The notes below the pieces were generated by a model. That model had not been told where the DNA came from and did no database searches. It saw only the letters and a list, made by a program, of their open reading frames with translations. Positions 53,015 through 63,593 of a DNA stretch of 64,000 nt are shown here, one piece after another. This DNA comes from CAVTOO01 sp963736355. GTDB lineage: Bacteria > Pseudomonadota > Alphaproteobacteria > Rhizobiales > Xanthobacteraceae. A program made the position numbers and the translations under genes. Where the stretch lies: the NCBI GenBank assembly GCA_963736355.1, contig CAVTOO010000002.1:620001-684000 (forward strand). Direction: 5' to 3'. The first letter of the stretch is position 1. Each line of letters begins with the position of its first letter.

Positions 53015-54570
53015 TGGCGCAGGCGAACACGGCGCAGCCCGACATCCATACGCTTCGCGTGACGCTGGCCGACGAGGCGGCGACCACGCAGCTGATGTGC
53101 GATCTCGGCCTGTTGCTGCGCGCCGGCGATGTGGTGACGCTGACGGGCGAGCTCGGCGCCGGCAAGACGGTCGCCGCGCGTGCGCTGATCCGCTATCTCG
53201 CCGAAGACGACACGCTGGAAGTGCCGAGCCCGACCTTTGCGCTGGTGCAGCCTTACGAGCTGGCCGCGATGAGCGTGATCCATACCGATTTCTATCGACT
53301 CGGCGATCCGCAGGAACTCGAAGAACTCGGCCTCATGCCATTGCCCGAGGACGCGCTCGTCATCGCCGAATGGCCCGAGCGCGCGCCGCAGGCGTTTCCG
53401 GGCGACCGTATCGACATTGCGCTCGCGCTGCTGACGCAGAACGGCGACGACGTGCGCGAGGCCGCCGTGACCGGTTATGGCCACCACGCCACAACGATTC
53501 GCCGGTTAGGCGCGATGCGCGCGGCGATCGAACGCGCGGGTCTCATCGATGCAACACGGCGGCGCATGGCGGGCGATGCCTCGACGCGCTCCTATGCGCG
53601 GCTCGAACTCGACGGGCAGCATGCCATCGTCATGAACATGCCGCGCCGTCCCGACGGACCGGCCGTTCACAACGGCAAGCCTTACAGCGCCATTGCGCAT
53701 CTGGCCGAAGACGTCCGGCCGTTCGTGGCGATGGCCGGCGCGTTGCGCGAGGAAGGGTTCTCCGCGCCTGCGCTTTACAACGGCGATATCGAAGCAGGCT
53801 TTCTGGTGATCGAGGATCTCGGTCACGAGATCATCGTCGAAGGCGAGCCGCCGCGGCCGATTGTCGAGCGCTATGCCGCCGCCGTGGAGATGCTGGCGGC
53901 GCTGCATTGGCGCAAGCTGCCGGACACGCTGGCGGTCGGAACGCGCACGAACTACACGCTGCCGTCCTACGACATGGACGCGTTCCTGATCGAAGTATCG
54001 CTGCTGCTCGACTGGTATCTGCCGGATCACGATGTCGTCGTCACCGACGCGATGCGCGCGGAATTTTTTACCCTGTGGAGCGCGGTACTGCAGGGGCCGA
54101 TCAACGGGCCGAAGAGCTGGGTGCTGCGCGACGTGCATTCGCCGAATTTGATCTGGCTGCCGACGCGCCACGACACCGGCCGCGTCGGCATCATCGATTT
54201 CCAGGATGCCGTGATGGGTCCGCCCGCCTATGACGTCGCCTCGCTGTTGCAGGATGCACGCGTCGATGTCAGCGAACAGATCGAGATTTCGCTGTTCGCA
54301 CGCTACATCGCGGCGCGGCGGCAGACGGATGCGGAGTTCGACATTGCTGCCTTCGCGCAATCCTACGCCGCGATGGCGGCGCAGCGCGCCACCAAAGTGC
54401 TCGGCATTTTCTCGCGGCTGAATCGCCGCGACGGCAAGCCGCACTATCTGCGGCACCAGCCGCGCGCCTATGGTTATCTGCAGCGCGCGCTGTCGCATCC
54501 CTCGCTCGGTGCGCTGCAGGCATGGTATCAAACCCATGTGCCGCCGCCGCGCGTCACCCTGTCGTCATAA
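53014..54570 (+). CDS. tsaE: TsaE fused to an AmgK-type aminoglycoside-phosphotransferase-like kinase
   Basis: 518 residues. Residues 1 to about 155 are TsaE, the ATPase that drives t6A37 synthesis with TsaB and TsaD: Walker A GELGAGKT at 45-52, SPTFALVQPY and HTDFYRLGDPQELEELG. From about 160 a complete APH-fold kinase follows: GDASTRSYARLEL, the catalytic loop LRDVHSPNLIW (about 371) and IIDFQDAVMGPPAYD (about 394). The second half resembles AmgK, which phosphorylates MurNAc at the anomeric position; murU next door uses that product. The gene is intact, so the fusion is real in this sequence. It starts one base into the divL stop. Confidence 0.93.
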   Translation: MAQANTAQPDIHTLRVTLADEAATTQLMCDLGLLLRAGDVVTLTGELGAGKTVAARALIRYLAEDDTLEVPSPTFALVQPYELAAMSVIHTDFYRLGDPQELEELGLMPLPEDALVIAEWPERAPQAFPGDRIDIALALLTQNGDDVREAAVTGYGHHATTIRRLGAMRAAIERAGLIDATRRRMAGDASTRSYARLELDGQHAIVMNMPRRPDGPAVHNGKPYSAIAHLAEDVRPFVAMAGALREEGFSAPALYNGDIEAGFLVIEDLGHEIIVEGEPPRPIVERYAAAVEMLAALHWRKLPDTLAVGTRTNYTLPSYDMDAFLIEVSLLLDWYLPDHDVVVTDAMRAEFFTLWSAVLQGPINGPKSWVLRDVHSPNLIWLPTRHDTGRVGIIDFQDAVMGPPAYDVASLLQDARVDVSEQIEISLFARYIAARRQTDAEFDIAAFAQSYAAMAAQRATKVLGIFSRLNRRDGKPHYLRHQPRAYGYLQRALSHPSLGALQAWYQTHVPPPRVTLSS

Positions 54571-54594
54571 CGCCCGCCTAGATAACGGTTTCGA

Positions 54595-55317
54595 ATGCCT
54601 GTTTCTCCGACACACGCGATGGTGCTGGCCGCCGGTTTCGGCACCCGCATGCGCCCCTTGACCGAGACGATGCCCAAGCCTCTGGTGCGTGTCGCCGGTG
54701 AGGCGATGCTCGACCATGTGCTCGACAAGCTGGCGAGGGCCGGCGTGGCGCAGGCCGTCATCAACGTGCATCACTTCGCCGAGCAGATCGAAAAGCATGT
54801 CGCGGCGCGCCAGACGCCGAAGATCGTCATCTCCGACGAGCGCGACGCGATCCTGGGCACCGGCGGCGGCGTGGTGCGCGCGCTGAAGCATCTCGGCGAC
54901 AAGCCGTTCTTTCATCTGAATTCCGATACGCTGTGGATCGACGGCACCGAGCCGAATCTTTCGCGGCTCGCCGATACGTTCGATTCCACGCGCATGGATA
55001 TCCTGCTGCTGCTGGCGCCGACCGCGACCAGCATCGGCTATTCGGGTTCGGGCGACTATGCGATGGCGACCGACGGCGTGCTGCGCAAGCGCCGCGAGCG
55101 CGAGGTGGTGCCGTTCGTCTATGCCGGGGCCGCGATCCTGACGCCCGCGCTGTTCAAGGACGCGCCCGAGGGCGAATTCTCCCTGGTCCGGATGTTCGAC
55201 AAGGCCGAAGCCGATGGCCGGCTGTTCGGGCTGCGGCTCGACGGCACCTGGATGCATGTCGGCACCCCCGACGCCATTGCGCTGGCCGAGGACGCCATTC
55301 GCGAAAGCGCGATCTGA
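54595..55317 (+). CDS. murU: N-acetylmuramate alpha-1-phosphate uridylyltransferase MurU
   Basis: MurU is a nucleotidyltransferase making UDP-MurNAc from MurNAc-1-phosphate and UTP in cell-wall recycling. It has 240 residues and is intact. The NTP-binding signature LAAGFGTRMRPLTETMPKPL begins at residue 11. NSDTLWIDG (metal-binding Asp) and LGTGGGVVRALK follow. The gene lies 24 bases after the TsaE-AmgK fusion, so the two recycling enzymes are made from one transcript. This pathway bypasses the early MurA steps targeted by fosfomycin in pseudomonads; whether that holds here is inference. Confidence 0.93.
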   Translation: MPVSPTHAMVLAAGFGTRMRPLTETMPKPLVRVAGEAMLDHVLDKLARAGVAQAVINVHHFAEQIEKHVAARQTPKIVISDERDAILGTGGGVVRALKHLGDKPFFHLNSDTLWIDGTEPNLSRLADTFDSTRMDILLLLAPTATSIGYSGSGDYAMATDGVLRKRREREVVPFVYAGAAILTPALFKDAPEGEFSLVRMFDKAEADGRLFGLRLDGTWMHVGTPDAIALAEDAIRESAI

Positions 55318-55374
55318 CGCCTCTTTTTGGCGCCACAGCCATGCCATGATAAGCGCCTGTCGAATCGGGCTCTC

Positions 55375-58300
55375 ATGCGCATTTTCAACATTCCCGCCTC
55401 CGCGCCGTTCCTTCGCACGCTCATCAGCGCGCTGGTGGACGGCCGCCTGATCGCGGGCTTCGACGCGCGCCAGCACCCCGAACGCCTCGGCGATGCCACG
55501 CTCTATCTGCCGACACGGCGCGCCTGCCGGCTGGCCCGCGACACATTTCTCGAAGTGCTGCAAACCGACGCCGTGCTGCTGCCGCGCATCGTCGCCATCG
55601 GCGACATCGACGAGGACGAACTGGCGTTCGCCACGGCCGCGCAACCCGATGCGCTCGATCTGCTGCCGCCGCTGGAGCCGCTGCGCCGCCGCCTGATGCT
55701 GGCGCGGCTGATCGCGTCCTGGGCCGAGCGCGTCAAGCCGAAGGACCCCGACGATCCGCTGCTGGTCGTCACGGGTCCGGTGTCGGCGCTCAATCTGGCC
55801 AACTCGCTGGCGCGGCTGATGGATGACATGGCGACGCGGCAAGTGCCGTGGAGCGCGCTCGATACGCTGGTGCCGACCGATGTCGATCAGTACTGGCAGC
55901 TGACGCGCAGCTTTCTCGATGCGATCGTACGCGAGGCGTGGCCCGACGCACTCAATTTGCTCGGCGCGATGGAACCGGTGGAGCGCCGCGACGCCCTGAT
56001 CGCAACCGAAGCCGAACGCCTCAAGACACACGCAAAAGGCCCGGTGATTGCCGCCGGCTCCACCGGCTCGATGCCGGCGACGGCGAAATTCCTCGATGCA
56101 GTCGCACGCCTGCCGCAAGGCGCGGTGGTGCTGCCCGGTCTCGACACTCATCTGGACGACAAGTCATGGCAGGCGATTGCGCGCGCCAGCGACGATGCAG
56201 CGTTCTCGTCGCAAGCCGCACCGACGCATCCGCAATTCGCCATGCAGGCGCTGCTGACGCGTTTCGGCATCGCACGTACTGACGTGGTGACGCTGGACGG
56301 CGCGCATCGCCGTGAAGTGCTGCTGTCGGAAGCGATGCGTCCGGCAGCGACGACATCGCAATGGCGCGAGCGGCTGTCGCAGCCCGCAATCAAAAACGCC
56401 GTCGCGCAAGGCTTGACCGATGTCAGCGTTATTGAGGCCGCCAACGCCGAAGAAGAAGCACTCGCCATTGCCGTGGCGCTGCGCGAAGCGGCCGAGACCG
56501 AGGGCAAGAGCGCAGCACTCGTGACACCCGACCGCGCGCTGGCGCGGCGCGTGCTGGCAGCCTGCCATCGCTGGAATCTGCCGGTCGACAATTCGGGCGG
56601 CGACGCATTGACCGACGCGCAAGCTGGCATCTTCGCGCGGCTTGCTGCGCAGACTGCGCTGGAAGGTCTTGCGCCCGCCACTCTGCTCGCCTTGCTCAAG
56701 CATCCGCTGTTGCGGCTGGGACGCGACGCCAGCGGCTACGTCAACGAGATTGCGACGCTTGAACTCGCGCTGTTGCGCGGCTTGCGGCCCGGCCCCGGTT
56801 GCATCGGGCTCAAGCGCGCGTTCGAGGCGTTCGACGCCGACATGAAGCGGATGCGGCGTCGGGAAAGCTCCTCCATCCATCCGGCCGAGCCGCGCGCCGC
56901 GTTGACCGAGGCCGAGATTGCAGACGCGCGCGCGCTGATCGACGCGCTGTGCCATGCGCTGGCGCCGCTCGATGAGATTCCCCCACGCGGCGAGCATGCG
57001 TTGACGGATCTGGCCGCGCAGCATCGCGAAGTGGTGGCACGGCTTGGCGTCGATGCGTCCGGCGATATTCCGGCATTTGCCGAGGCCGACGGCACGGCGC
57101 TGGCCACAGCGTTCGACGATATCGACGCGCAAGGCCCAAGCGCCGGGCTTTCGCTGCCGCGCGGCGATTATGTCGAGGCGTTCGTGACGGCGATTGCCGA
57201 TCGCGTGGTGCGCCGCGCCAGCACCGCAGGATTGCGCTTGCGCATCTATGGTCCGCTCGAAGCGCGCCTGACGCAATGCGACCGCGTGATCCTCGGCGGG
57301 CTGATCGAAGGCGTGTGGCCGCCGCAGCCGCGCACCGATCCGTGGCTCAACCGCGCCATGCGCTCGCAACTCGGGCTCGATCTGCCGGAGCGGCGTATCG
57401 GTCTGCTCCGCGCATGACTTCGCGCAACTGATGGGCGCGAAAGAAGTGATCCTGACGCGCGCGGCAAAATCCGGCGGCGCGCCGTCGGTCGCCTCACGCT
57501 TTCTGCACCGGCTGGAAGCGGTCGCGGGTGAAGCCGCGTGGACGAATGCCATCAGGAACGGCGAGCGTTATCTCGATCTCGCCCGCGCGCTCGACAAGCC
57601 AACGGAGTATGCGCCCGCCGCCAAACCGGCGCCGCGCCCGCCGCTGGCGCAACGCCCGTCATCGCTGTCGGTGACCGAGATCGAACACTGGCTGCGCGAC
57701 CCTTATACGATCTATGCCCGGCACATTCTGAAGCTGGCGCGGCTCGATCCCGTCGCCGCGCGCATCGGCGCGGCCGACCGGGGCTCGGCCATTCACGGCG
57801 CCATCGGCGATTATGCCAAGCGCTTCGCCGACGCGCCGCCGACGCACCCTTACGACGAGCTGATCAAGCTCGGCACCGCGCAGTTCGCGCCCTTCATCGA
57901 CGAGCCCGAAGCACGCGCATTGTGGTGGCCGCGGTTCGAACGCATCGCCAAATGGTTCGCGGCATGGGATGTCGCGCGGCGCGACAACATCAATCATCTC
58001 TTCGCCGAAATCCGTGGCGTCATGCAGATCGATGCCGGCACGCGCACATTCACGCTCAGCGCCCGTGCCGACCGCATCGAGGAACTGCGCGACGGGCGTT
58101 ACGCCATTCTCGATTTCAAGACGGGCATCGTGCCCACCGCGAAGCAGGTGATGATCGGGCTGTCGCCACAGCTGACGCTGGAAGCCGCGATCCTGCGCGC
58201 GGGCGGCTTCGACCGGATTCCGGCCGGGGTCTCCGTCGCCGCGCTCTGTTACGTCAGGCTCTCCGGCGGCGATCCGGGCGGCGAGGAAAAGGAACTCGAA

Positions 58301-58516
58301 CTCAAGACCGACCGCAAGGATCCGCCACTGCCGCCGGATGCCGCCGCCGACGAGGCGCGGCGCAAGCTCGAGGAACTGGTGCGCGCGTTCGAAGACGAGA
58401 CACGCGCCTATGAGCCGCTGGTGCTGTCGATGTGGAAGACCCGCTACGGCGCCTATGACGATCTCGCCCGCGTCAAGGAATGGTCGGCGACCGGCGGCAC
58501 GGGAGACGACGCATGA
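55375..58516 (+). CDS. addB: Double-strand break repair protein AddB (one frameshift)
   Basis: AddB is the second subunit of the AddAB helicase-nuclease that resects DNA ends for RecA. About 1,046 residues in the alphaproteobacterial form. The start MRIFNIPASAPFLRTLISAL at 55375 is diagnostic. The inactive helicase-like body contains VILGGLIEGVWPPQPRTDPW. The C-terminal PD-(D/E)XK nuclease has SLSVTEIEHWLRDPYTIYAR and AILDFKTG. One extra base near 57407 separates PERRIGL from SAHDFAQLMGAKE. The stop overlaps addA by four bases (ATGA). Confidence 0.94.
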
Positions 58517-61500
58517 GCCGCGCGATCCCGAGCGAAGTCAGCGCCGCGCAGGCGCTCGCCTCCGATCCGACGCTGTCGGCCTTCGTCGCCGCCAATGCCG
58601 GCTCCGGCAAGACGCATGTGCTGGTCCAGCGCGTCATCCGCCTGATGCTGGCAGGCACGGTGCCGGAGAAAATCCTCTGCATCACCTTCACCAAGGCCGC
58701 CGCCGCCAACATGGCGGAGCGCGTCTTCACCACGCTCGGCCACTGGATCACGCTCGACGACAAGGCGCTGGCTGCGGAGATTATCGACAGCGGTGCAGGC
58801 ACGCCCGACCGCCGCATGCTCGGCCGCGCACGCGAATTGTTCGCGCAGGCATTGGAGACGCCGGGCGGACTCAAGGTGCAGACGATCCACGCACTGTGCA
58901 CGCGACTGCTGCAGCAATTTCCGTTCGAGGCCAATGTCGCGGCGCATTTCACCGTGCTCGACGACCGCGACCGCGCCGATCTGATGGAAGACGCGATGCT
59001 CGGCGTGCTGACGCAGGCGGCGCTGACGCCGGAGAGCCCAATCGGCCGCGCGCTGGCGCATGCGATGACGCTGGCCGCCGACCAGACATTCCGCGAGACG
59101 GTGGAAGCCGCCTGCCTCGACGGCGACCTGCTCGGCTGGCTGGCGCAGGCAGGCTCCGTGGAGCGCGCCGTCGCGCAGCTGTCGCGCGCCATCGGCGCGC
59201 AGGACGGCGACGACCCGGCAACGCTGGCGCAGGCGATGATCGACGGGCCGCATTTGCCGATGGCGCAATGGGCACGTTTCGCCGCGCTCTTCGCGACCGG
59301 CAGCAAGACCGATCAGGACCAGGGCGCGCGCCTGCGCAGCGCGCGCGGCGGCGACCGGCGATGACAGGCTCGACAACTATCTTGCGGTGTTCATGACCGC
59401 GACCGGTCCGCGCAAATCGCTGCTGACGAAAGGCCTGCGCGAGTCCGAGCCTGCATTGGCCGCAGCGCTGGACAGCGAAGCTTCGCGCCTCGACCCGATG
59501 ATCGAGCGCATGAAGGCCGCGCAGCTGCGCGCGCGCAACGAGGCGCTGCTGACCATCGTGGCGGAAGTCGCGAAGCGCTATCGCCGCGCCAAGGATCGCC
59601 GCGGCGCGCTCGACTATGACGACCTGATCGGCAAGACGCTCGCCATGCTGGAGCGCATGCCCGGAAGCTGGGTGCACTACAAGCTCGACCGCGGCATCGA
59701 CCATGTGCTGATCGACGAGGCGCAGGATACGAGCCCGCAGCAATGGGAGATCGTGACGAGGCTCGTCAGCGAGTTCACCTCCGGCGAAGGCGCGCATCAG
59801 GGCGCGGTGCGCACATTGTTCGCGGTCGGCGACGAGAAGCAGTCGATCTTCTCGTTCCAGGGCGCGGTGATGCGTGAATTCGATCTGAGACGCCGCGATT
59901 TCGAGCGCCGCTTCGGCGCGGCCCAGCTCTCGTTCAAGAGCGTGAACTTCAATTATTCGTTCCGCTCGGGCGCAGGCGTGCTCGATGCCGTGGACGCGAC
60001 CTTCCGCGACGCCGAGATTTTCCGCAGCATCACCTCCGACGCGCGAGGCATGGCCGCGCATGAGGCCCTGAAGGACGCAGCACCTAGCACGGTGGATCTG
60101 TGGGAACTCGAAGAGCCGGAAGATCGCCCGGAAATCGAAGGCTGGCGCGCGCCGTTCGATGCGAAGCCCGAAACAAGCCCGCAAGTGCGCCTCGCCAGAC
60201 GTATCGCCCGCGACATCGCGGCCATGATCGGACGCGACAGTATTCTGCGCGATGGCGTGCCGCAGCCCGTCAGTGCCGGCGATATTCTCATTCTGGTGCG
60301 CCGCCGCGGCGAATTGTTCGAATCCGTCATTCAGGCGCTGAAGCAGGCGCATGTCGAGGTCGCCGGCGCCGACCGGCTGAAGCTGACCGAGCACATCGCG
60401 GTGACCGACCTGATGGCGCTGGCCGACGCAATGCTTCTGCAGCGCGACGATCTTTCGCTGGCGATTGCGTTGAAGAGCCCTCTGTTCGGGCTCGACGACA
60501 GCCATCTGATGGCGCTGGCGCCGGGGCGCAAAGGCACGCTGCGCGAGGCGCTGCGGGCGCAAAGTCATCTGGCGCCCTACGACGCCGTCTGGGCGCGGCT
60601 GGAAGCCTGCGAACGCCGCGCGCATGACAAGCCGTTCTCGTTCTATGCCTGGCTGCTCGGCGGCGACGGCGGACGCGCACGCATGCTGCGCAGACTTGGA
60701 CTTGAGGCCAACGACGCGCTGGATGAATTCCTCGAACTCGCGCTGTCTTACGAGCAGCGCGAGGCGGCGACGCTGCAGGGCTTCATGAACTGGCTGCGCG
60801 CCGCCGACATCGAGATCAAGCGCGACATGGATGTGGCGCGGCCCGAGGTGCGGGTGATGACGGTGCATGGCGCCAAGGGACTGGAGGCGCCGATCGTGTA
60901 TCTCGCCGACACGACGATGCCGCCGCGCGCACGCGACAGCCTGATCCGCATCGCGCAGCCTGACGCACCTGCGGATGCGAGGGTGTGCACGATCTGGGCC
61001 GGCAGCAAGAAAGGCGACACGGCTTTGTTTGCGACCGCGCGCGAGGCTGCAACACAAGAGACGAAAGACGAGTATCGACGGCTGCTCTATGTCGCGATGA
61101 CGCGCGCGGCGCAGCGCCTCATCGTCGGCGGCCACCGGCCGGGCAACAGCAACGAGATCGATCCCCACTCCTGGTACGCGCTGATGCGCGACGGACTGGA
61201 AGCCTCCGGGCTCGATGTCCAGACCATCGCTACCGACGACGGCCCGGTGCGGCGCTTTCGCAAGAGCGGCGACGTCGATTTGCCGCGCGTGCCGGCGGCC
61301 GCGAGCTACCGCACATCGCAAGCGCAGATCCGTCATGGCTGCGCCACCGCGCGAAGCCCGAGACCGAACCGCGCCGATGGATGCGGCCCTCCGACACCGA
61401 CGACAGCGCGCCGCGTGAGAGCCGCAACGATGCCGCACGAATTCTCGCGCACAAGCCGCGCGGCGCGGCACGCTGGTCCACCGTCTGCTGCAATCGCTGC

Positions 61501-61973
61501 CCGATGTCGCCAAAGATCATCGCGCATCGGCTGCAAAAGCTTTTCTGGCACGCAATGCCGCCGACTGGACGCAGGCCGATCGCGAGGCACTGGAAAGTCG
61601 CGTGCTGGCGTTGCTGGCGGATCAGCGCTTTGCGGCCTTGTTTGCCGACGGCAGCCGCGCCGAGGTGCCGCTTGTCGGCACGCTGACGCGAAAGGACGGC
61701 GAGGTCGTCAATATTTCGGGCCAGATTGACCGGCTGGTCGTCACCGATGCCTCGGTTTTGATCGCCGATTTCAAGACCAACCGGCACCCCCCCGGCGCGG
61801 GCGAGCCCGCGCCTGACGCCTATCGGCGTCAAATGGCGCTGTATCGCGCGCTCTTGAAAAAGCTCTATCCGCAGCGCTCCGTCCGGGCGGTGCTGGTCTG
61901 GACCGAAACGGCTGAAATCATGGAGATTTCAGAGGCCGCGCTGGAGGCGGAGCTGACCCGCATCACAACGTGA
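58513..61973 (+). CDS. addA: Double-strand break repair helicase AddA (three frameshifts)
   Basis: AddA is a UvrD/Rep-type SF1A helicase with a nuclease domain, partner of AddB. About 1,153 residues. Walker A is AANAGSGKTHVLVQR, motif Ia ITFTKAAAANMAERV, Walker B LIDEAQDTSPQQW, motif III VGDEKQSIFSFQGA, motif V MTVHGAKGLEAPIV and motif VI RRLLYVAMTRAAQRL. The C-terminal nuclease has LIADFKTNRHPP. Shifts lie near 59352 (extra base before ATGDDRLDN), about 61298 and about 61471; the last two change the frame by minus one or plus two. trxA follows after 83 bases. Confidence 0.93.
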
Positions 61974-62056
61974 TGACGTACCTTGACCGGGTAACTCCCG
62001 CGTTCATAGGTTCGGCTCACGCTTTTCCTCCGATTCTCCGTCATGAGGTTCCCGCC

Positions 62057-62377
62057 ATGTCCGTCGGCAAAGTATCTGATGCCAATTTCGAAACCGAAGT
62101 CCTCAAGGCGAGCGGCCCCGTGGTCGTCGATTTCTGGGCGGAATGGTGCGGCCCGTGCCGCATGATCGCGCCCGCGCTTGACGAGATTGCCGGCGTGATG
62201 GGCGACAAGGTCAAGATCGTGAAGCTCAACGTCGACGAGAGCCCGCAGACGGCGGCCAAGTACGGCGTGATGTCGATTCCGACCCTGATGGTATTCAAGA
62301 ACGGCGAAATGGCCTCGCGTCAGGTCGGCGCCGCGCCGAAGCAGAAACTTCAGCAGTGGATCAGCTCGTCCGTGTGA
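62057..62377 (+). CDS. trxA: Thioredoxin TrxA
   Basis: TrxA is a small cytosolic dithiol reductant for ribonucleotide reductase, PAPS reductase and others. It has 106 residues, standard length. The active site is WCGPC, Cys31 and Cys34. The cis-Pro loop MSIPTLMVFKNG is intact. The ATG at 62057 (MSVGKVSDANFE) is the family start; the frame is open further upstream only by chance. addA-trxA-folC is a common Rhizobiales order, here interrupted after trxA by a ModA-like gene. A strong terminator follows. Confidence 0.97.
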   Translation: MSVGKVSDANFETEVLKASGPVVVDFWAEWCGPCRMIAPALDEIAGVMGDKVKIVKLNVDESPQTAAKYGVMSIPTLMVFKNGEMASRQVGAAPKQKLQQWISSSV

Positions 62378-62400
62378 GACGCCCTCCACGCGCGTACTGC

Positions 62401-62434
62401 AAAAACGGCCGGGGAAACCCGGCCGTTTTCTTTT
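62401..62434 (+). terminator. Rho-independent terminator of trxA
   Basis: AAAACGGCCGGG and CCCGGCCGTTTT enclose a GAAA tetraloop, then CTTTT. It is an intrinsic terminator 24 bases past the trxA stop, ending the divL-to-trxA run. Confidence 0.92.
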
Positions 62435-62447
62435 GTCCCAACCGCAT

Positions 62448-62526
62448 CGTCATGGCCGGACTTGATCCGGCCATCGATCTTGTTTGTAGAAAGTTGGATT
62501 GCCGGGTCGAGCCCGGCAATGACGAT
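62448..62526. repeat. Palindromic repeats related to family A
   Basis: Two stems occur: GTCATGGCCGGACTTGATCCGGCCATCG (from 62448) and GGATTGCCGGGTCGAGCCCGGCAATGACG (to about 62526), facing each other. They lie between the trxA terminator and the ModA-like gene. Confidence 0.7.
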
Positions 62527-62672
62527 CTTTGACTTTGCGGCATCGTGCTCTAAACTACTTTTGATCCTTGCGCGGGCCGTCACGCCCGCCGCAAACGCCC
62601 GGACGGCGGTCCCGGGCCCGATCAAATCCAAAGCCAAACCTGCAACGCGCACCGGATGCGCATGAGGCCGCC

Positions 62673-63452
62673 ATGAAATTTTTGCGTCGGTTCACCACCC
62701 TCTTGTCCCTGATTGCCGCCGCGTCGTTCGGCGCGTCGATGGTTCACGCGCAGCAACCGCCGCTGACGGTGTTTGCCGCAGCCAGCCTGCAGAATGCGCT
62801 CGAAGAAGCCGGCAAGGCCTTCACCGCCAAGACGGGAACGTCGGTGCGTTTTTCATTCGCGGCATCGTCGGCGCTCGCGCGCCAGCTGGAACAGGCCGCG
62901 CCCGCCGATCTGTTCGCCTCCGCCGATCTCGAATGGATGGACTGGGTGGCGGCGCGCAATCTGATCAAGAGAGACACGCGCATCGAACTGCTCGGCAATC
63001 GTCTCGTGCTGGTCGCGCCGCTCGAGGGCGGACCTGCAAGCGTCGCGCTGACCAGGGACGGACTTGCCGCCGCGCTCAACAATGGCCGCATCGCGATGGG
63101 CGACGTCAGCGCCGTGCCCGCCGGCAAATACGGCAAGACGGCTTTGGAAAAGCTCGGCCTGTGGGATGGCGTATCGAACAATATCGCGCAGGTCGAGAAC
63201 GTGCGCGCGGCGCTGCGTCTCGTATCGCGCCGCGAAGCACCGCTCGGCATCGTCTATGCGACCGATGCGAAGGCCGATCCGGCTGTGAAGATCGTCGCGA
63301 CGTTCCCCACCGAGAGTCACGCGCCGATCGTCTATCCGTTCGCAGTGACAGCAAACGCGACGCACAAGGCCGCAGCCGAATTCCTCGCGTTCCTTGCAGG
63401 ACCGGACGGCAAGCCGCTGTTCGAGAAGCAGGGATTTACGGTGTTGAAGTAG
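62673..63452 (+). CDS. modA: Molybdate ABC transporter substrate-binding protein (ModA-like)
   Basis: This periplasmic type II binding protein has 259 residues. A signal peptide (MKFLRRFTTLLSLIAAASFG...VHA, about 26 residues) precedes the mature start QQPPLTVFAAASLQNALEEAG, which has the Ala-Ala-Ser of oxyanion binders. FSFAASSALARQLEQAAPADLFASAD and the C-terminal FLAFLAGPDGKPLFEKQGF are typical ModA blocks. Molybdate or tungstate is the expected ligand. No modB or modC is adjacent; downstream are repeats and the convergent folC. It therefore depends on a permease encoded elsewhere, or serves another role. Confidence 0.88.
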   Translation: MKFLRRFTTLLSLIAAASFGASMVHAQQPPLTVFAAASLQNALEEAGKAFTAKTGTSVRFSFAASSALARQLEQAAPADLFASADLEWMDWVAARNLIKRDTRIELLGNRLVLVAPLEGGPASVALTRDGLAAALNNGRIAMGDVSAVPAGKYGKTALEKLGLWDGVSNNIAQVENVRAALRLVSRREAPLGIVYATDAKADPAVKIVATFPTESHAPIVYPFAVTANATHKAAAEFLAFLAGPDGKPLFEKQGFTVLK

Positions 63453-63461
63453 GCGACAATG

Positions 63462-63586
63462 CCCTCATGGTGAGGAGGCCGCATAGCGGCCGTCTCGAAC
63501 CATGAGGGGATGTTGAAAGACCACGCCTGAGCCCACCGACCCCATCCTTCGAGACGCGCCTTTCAGGCGCTCCTCAGGATGAGGAT
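63462..63586. repeat. Two family B palindromes
   Basis: CCTCATGGTGAGGAGGCCGC...GTCTCGAACCATGAGG (63462-63510) and CCATCCTTCGAGACGCG...CTCCTCAGGATGAGG (63542-63586) are in tandem between the convergent modA-like and folC genes. Confidence 0.78.
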
Positions 63587-63593
63587 CGAACTG

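Noticed and set aside
58949..61513. 854-codon minus-strand frame opposite addA
   Set aside because: Composition and antisense position mark it as a shadow; addA motifs on the plus strand are unambiguous.
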